From assembly GCA_965215345.1 (NCBI GenBank), contig CBDCDL010000002.1, positions 3,596,001-3,660,000 of the forward strand: 64,000 nucleotides of DNA, written 5' to 3'. This stretch comes from CATQHW01 sp965215345. GTDB lineage: Bacteria; Spirochaetota; Spirochaetia; SZUA-6; Bin103. The number at the start of each line of letters is the position of its first letter. The first letter of the stretch is position 1. Under the pieces are notes generated by a model. It was not told where the DNA came from, did no database searches, and saw only the letters and a program-made list of their open reading frames with translations. Below, piece by piece: positions 63,104-64,000 of the stretch. Both the position numbers and the translations under genes were made by a program.

Positions 63104-64000
63104 CTATTCGAATCTGACGGTGGGGTCGAGCCACGCCAGCACGATGTCGGCCAGCAGGGTGCCCACCTGCAGCAGGATGGTAGCCATCAGCAGGAAGGTG
63201 CCGGCCACGTAGCTGTCCTGACGGATCAGGCCGTCGTAGAACATCAGGCCGACGGTGGGCAGCGCCAGGACGATGCTGATGATGGTGTCGCCCGAGATCA
63301 GCTCCGACAGGGTGTTGCTCATGCCCATCACCCAGGGATGGAGGGCGTTTCTGAGGGCGTGGCGGTACACCACCAGCCGCTCCGGCAGTCCCTTGGCGCG
63401 CGCCGTCTGCACGTAGGGCTGGTTGAGCTTGTCCAGCAGGTTGCCGCGGATGATGCGCATGCCGGCGCCGGCGCCGGTCACCAGCCCGACGGCCAGCGGA
63501 ATGCTGAGGTGCTTGAGCAGATCGATAAGCTTGCCGAGGCTCCAGGGGGCGTTGACGTAGTCGGACGAGAACAGGCCGCCCACCTGCTCGTTGAACACGA
63601 ACACCATGACCGTCATGAAGATCAGCGCCAGGAAGAACCCGGGCGTCGCCATTCCCAGAAAGGCCACGACGTTGGCAACGTAGTCGAACAGCGAGTACTG
63701 GCGGCGGGCGGAGAATATCCCCAGCGTGAAGCTGGCGGTCAGGCCGACCATCAACCCGAGCAGGCTCATCAGGATGGTCCAGCCGACACGCTCCAGGATC
63801 AGCGTATGCACCGGCCGCGCCACCTGGAACGAGTAGCCGAAGTCGCCGCGGGTGACGATGTTGAACACCCAGGCGGCGTAGCGGGCCAGGACCGGCCGGT
63901 CCAGTCCGTACTGGACCCGCAGTTCTCCCAGCGCCCTGAGCTGCGCCTCCTTCTCCGCCTCCGTCATGTTCAGGTTGGCGCGGATGCTCGACTCGTAGAC
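63104..64000 (-). CDS. Oligopeptide-type ABC transporter permease, OppB-like, partial at right edge
   Basis: The frame is open to the window edge (298 codons visible), so the true start lies outside; an internal Met at 63967 is unlikely to be it. Visible segments include 'LRVQYGLDRPVLARYAAWVF', 'GDFGYSFQVARPVHTLILER', 'YVQTARAKGLPERLVVYRHA' (EAA-like loop) and 'ALPTVGLMFYDGLIRQDSYV'. It pairs with the OppC-like permease. The missing receptor gene and operon promoter are expected just beyond the edge. Confidence 0.9.
   Translation of the reverse strand, partial: VYESSIRANLNMTEAEKEAQLRALGELRVQYGLDRPVLARYAAWVFNIVTRGDFGYSFQVARPVHTLILERVGWTILMSLLGLMVGLTASFTLGIFSARRQYSLFDYVANVVAFLGMATPGFFLALIFMTVMVFVFNEQVGGLFSSDYVNAPWSLGKLIDLLKHLSIPLAVGLVTGAGAGMRIIRGNLLDKLNQPYVQTARAKGLPERLVVYRHALRNALHPWVMGMSNTLSELISGDTIISIVLALPTVGLMFYDGLIRQDSYVAGTFLLMATILLQVGTLLADIVLAWLDPTVRFE

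Overview
The window is a strongly GC-rich stretch (about two thirds G+C by eye) of a bacterial chromosome dominated by carbohydrate import and breakdown. It holds four ABC uptake systems: a glycerol/alpha-glucoside-type set, an LplB/LplC-type set, a third UgpAE-type set, and an oligopeptide-type set with two ATPases. Around them lie glycan-active enzymes: GH88, two GH67-N-domain proteins, sialidases, five-bladed propellers, a GH10-like enzyme and NamZ. An outer-membrane-barrel-like protein with a terminal Phe and a lipobox protein indicate a double-membrane organism. LplBC-type importers, binding proteins whose signal peptide ends in an '..ATGEEE'-like junction, and a Wzi-like barrel suggest an uncultured high-GC spirochaete, possibly host- or sponge-associated. 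That is inference from protein style only; no rRNA or tRNA gene was seen.

Layout. 1-740: HepT/MNT toxin-antitoxin pair, cut by the left edge. 750-2662: aldo/keto reductase and DapA-family enzyme. 2776-3527: PIN toxin and antitoxin. 3566-7849: HyuA-HyuB-cupin operon. 7866-12261 (minus): sugar importer and a D-2-hydroxyacid dehydrogenase. 12361-14904: hydrolase remnant, DapA-like enzyme, sialidase. 14953-15660: decayed HigBA. 15691-17177: coupled HD and PhyH genes. 17244-20241: VOC protein, conserved hypothetical, two exported small proteins. 20302-23802: IS110 remnant fused to a barrel gene, duplicated debris, aspartic protease, GNAT. 23781-26201: GH67-N-like enzyme. 26400-31710: IS110 element, Rpn nuclease, IS1634-like element.

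The central glycan locus (31725-43567) contains GH88, a propeller enzyme, the LplC/binding-protein/LplB importer and a second GH67-N-like enzyme. The chemistry suggests import and depolymerisation of uronic-acid-containing oligosaccharides. An AAA-ATPase/nuclease gene bounded by imperfect direct repeats sits inside it. From 43570 to 49051 the sequence is a scrapyard: a chimeric permease/GNAT remnant, a second ATPase/nuclease gene, decayed VapBC, a propeller glycosidase, a decayed third GH67-N-like copy and a HicBA-like pair with a frameshifted toxin. 49304-53783 carries the third importer coupled to a frameshifted namZ. 53597-54673 is a Gfo/Idh/MocA oxidoreductase. 54755-64000 (minus) is one tightly packed operon of oligopeptide-type importer, sialidase, GH10-like and GH43-like enzymes and amidohydrolase, running off the right edge.

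The most notable themes are repeated single-event decay of toxin-antitoxin genes beside intact long metabolic genes, in-window duplication of gene ends, and a GH67-N-like paralogue family linked to transport. The IS110 element has a long 5' non-coding region, where a bridge RNA would be expected. No CRISPR array, rRNA or tRNA was recognised.
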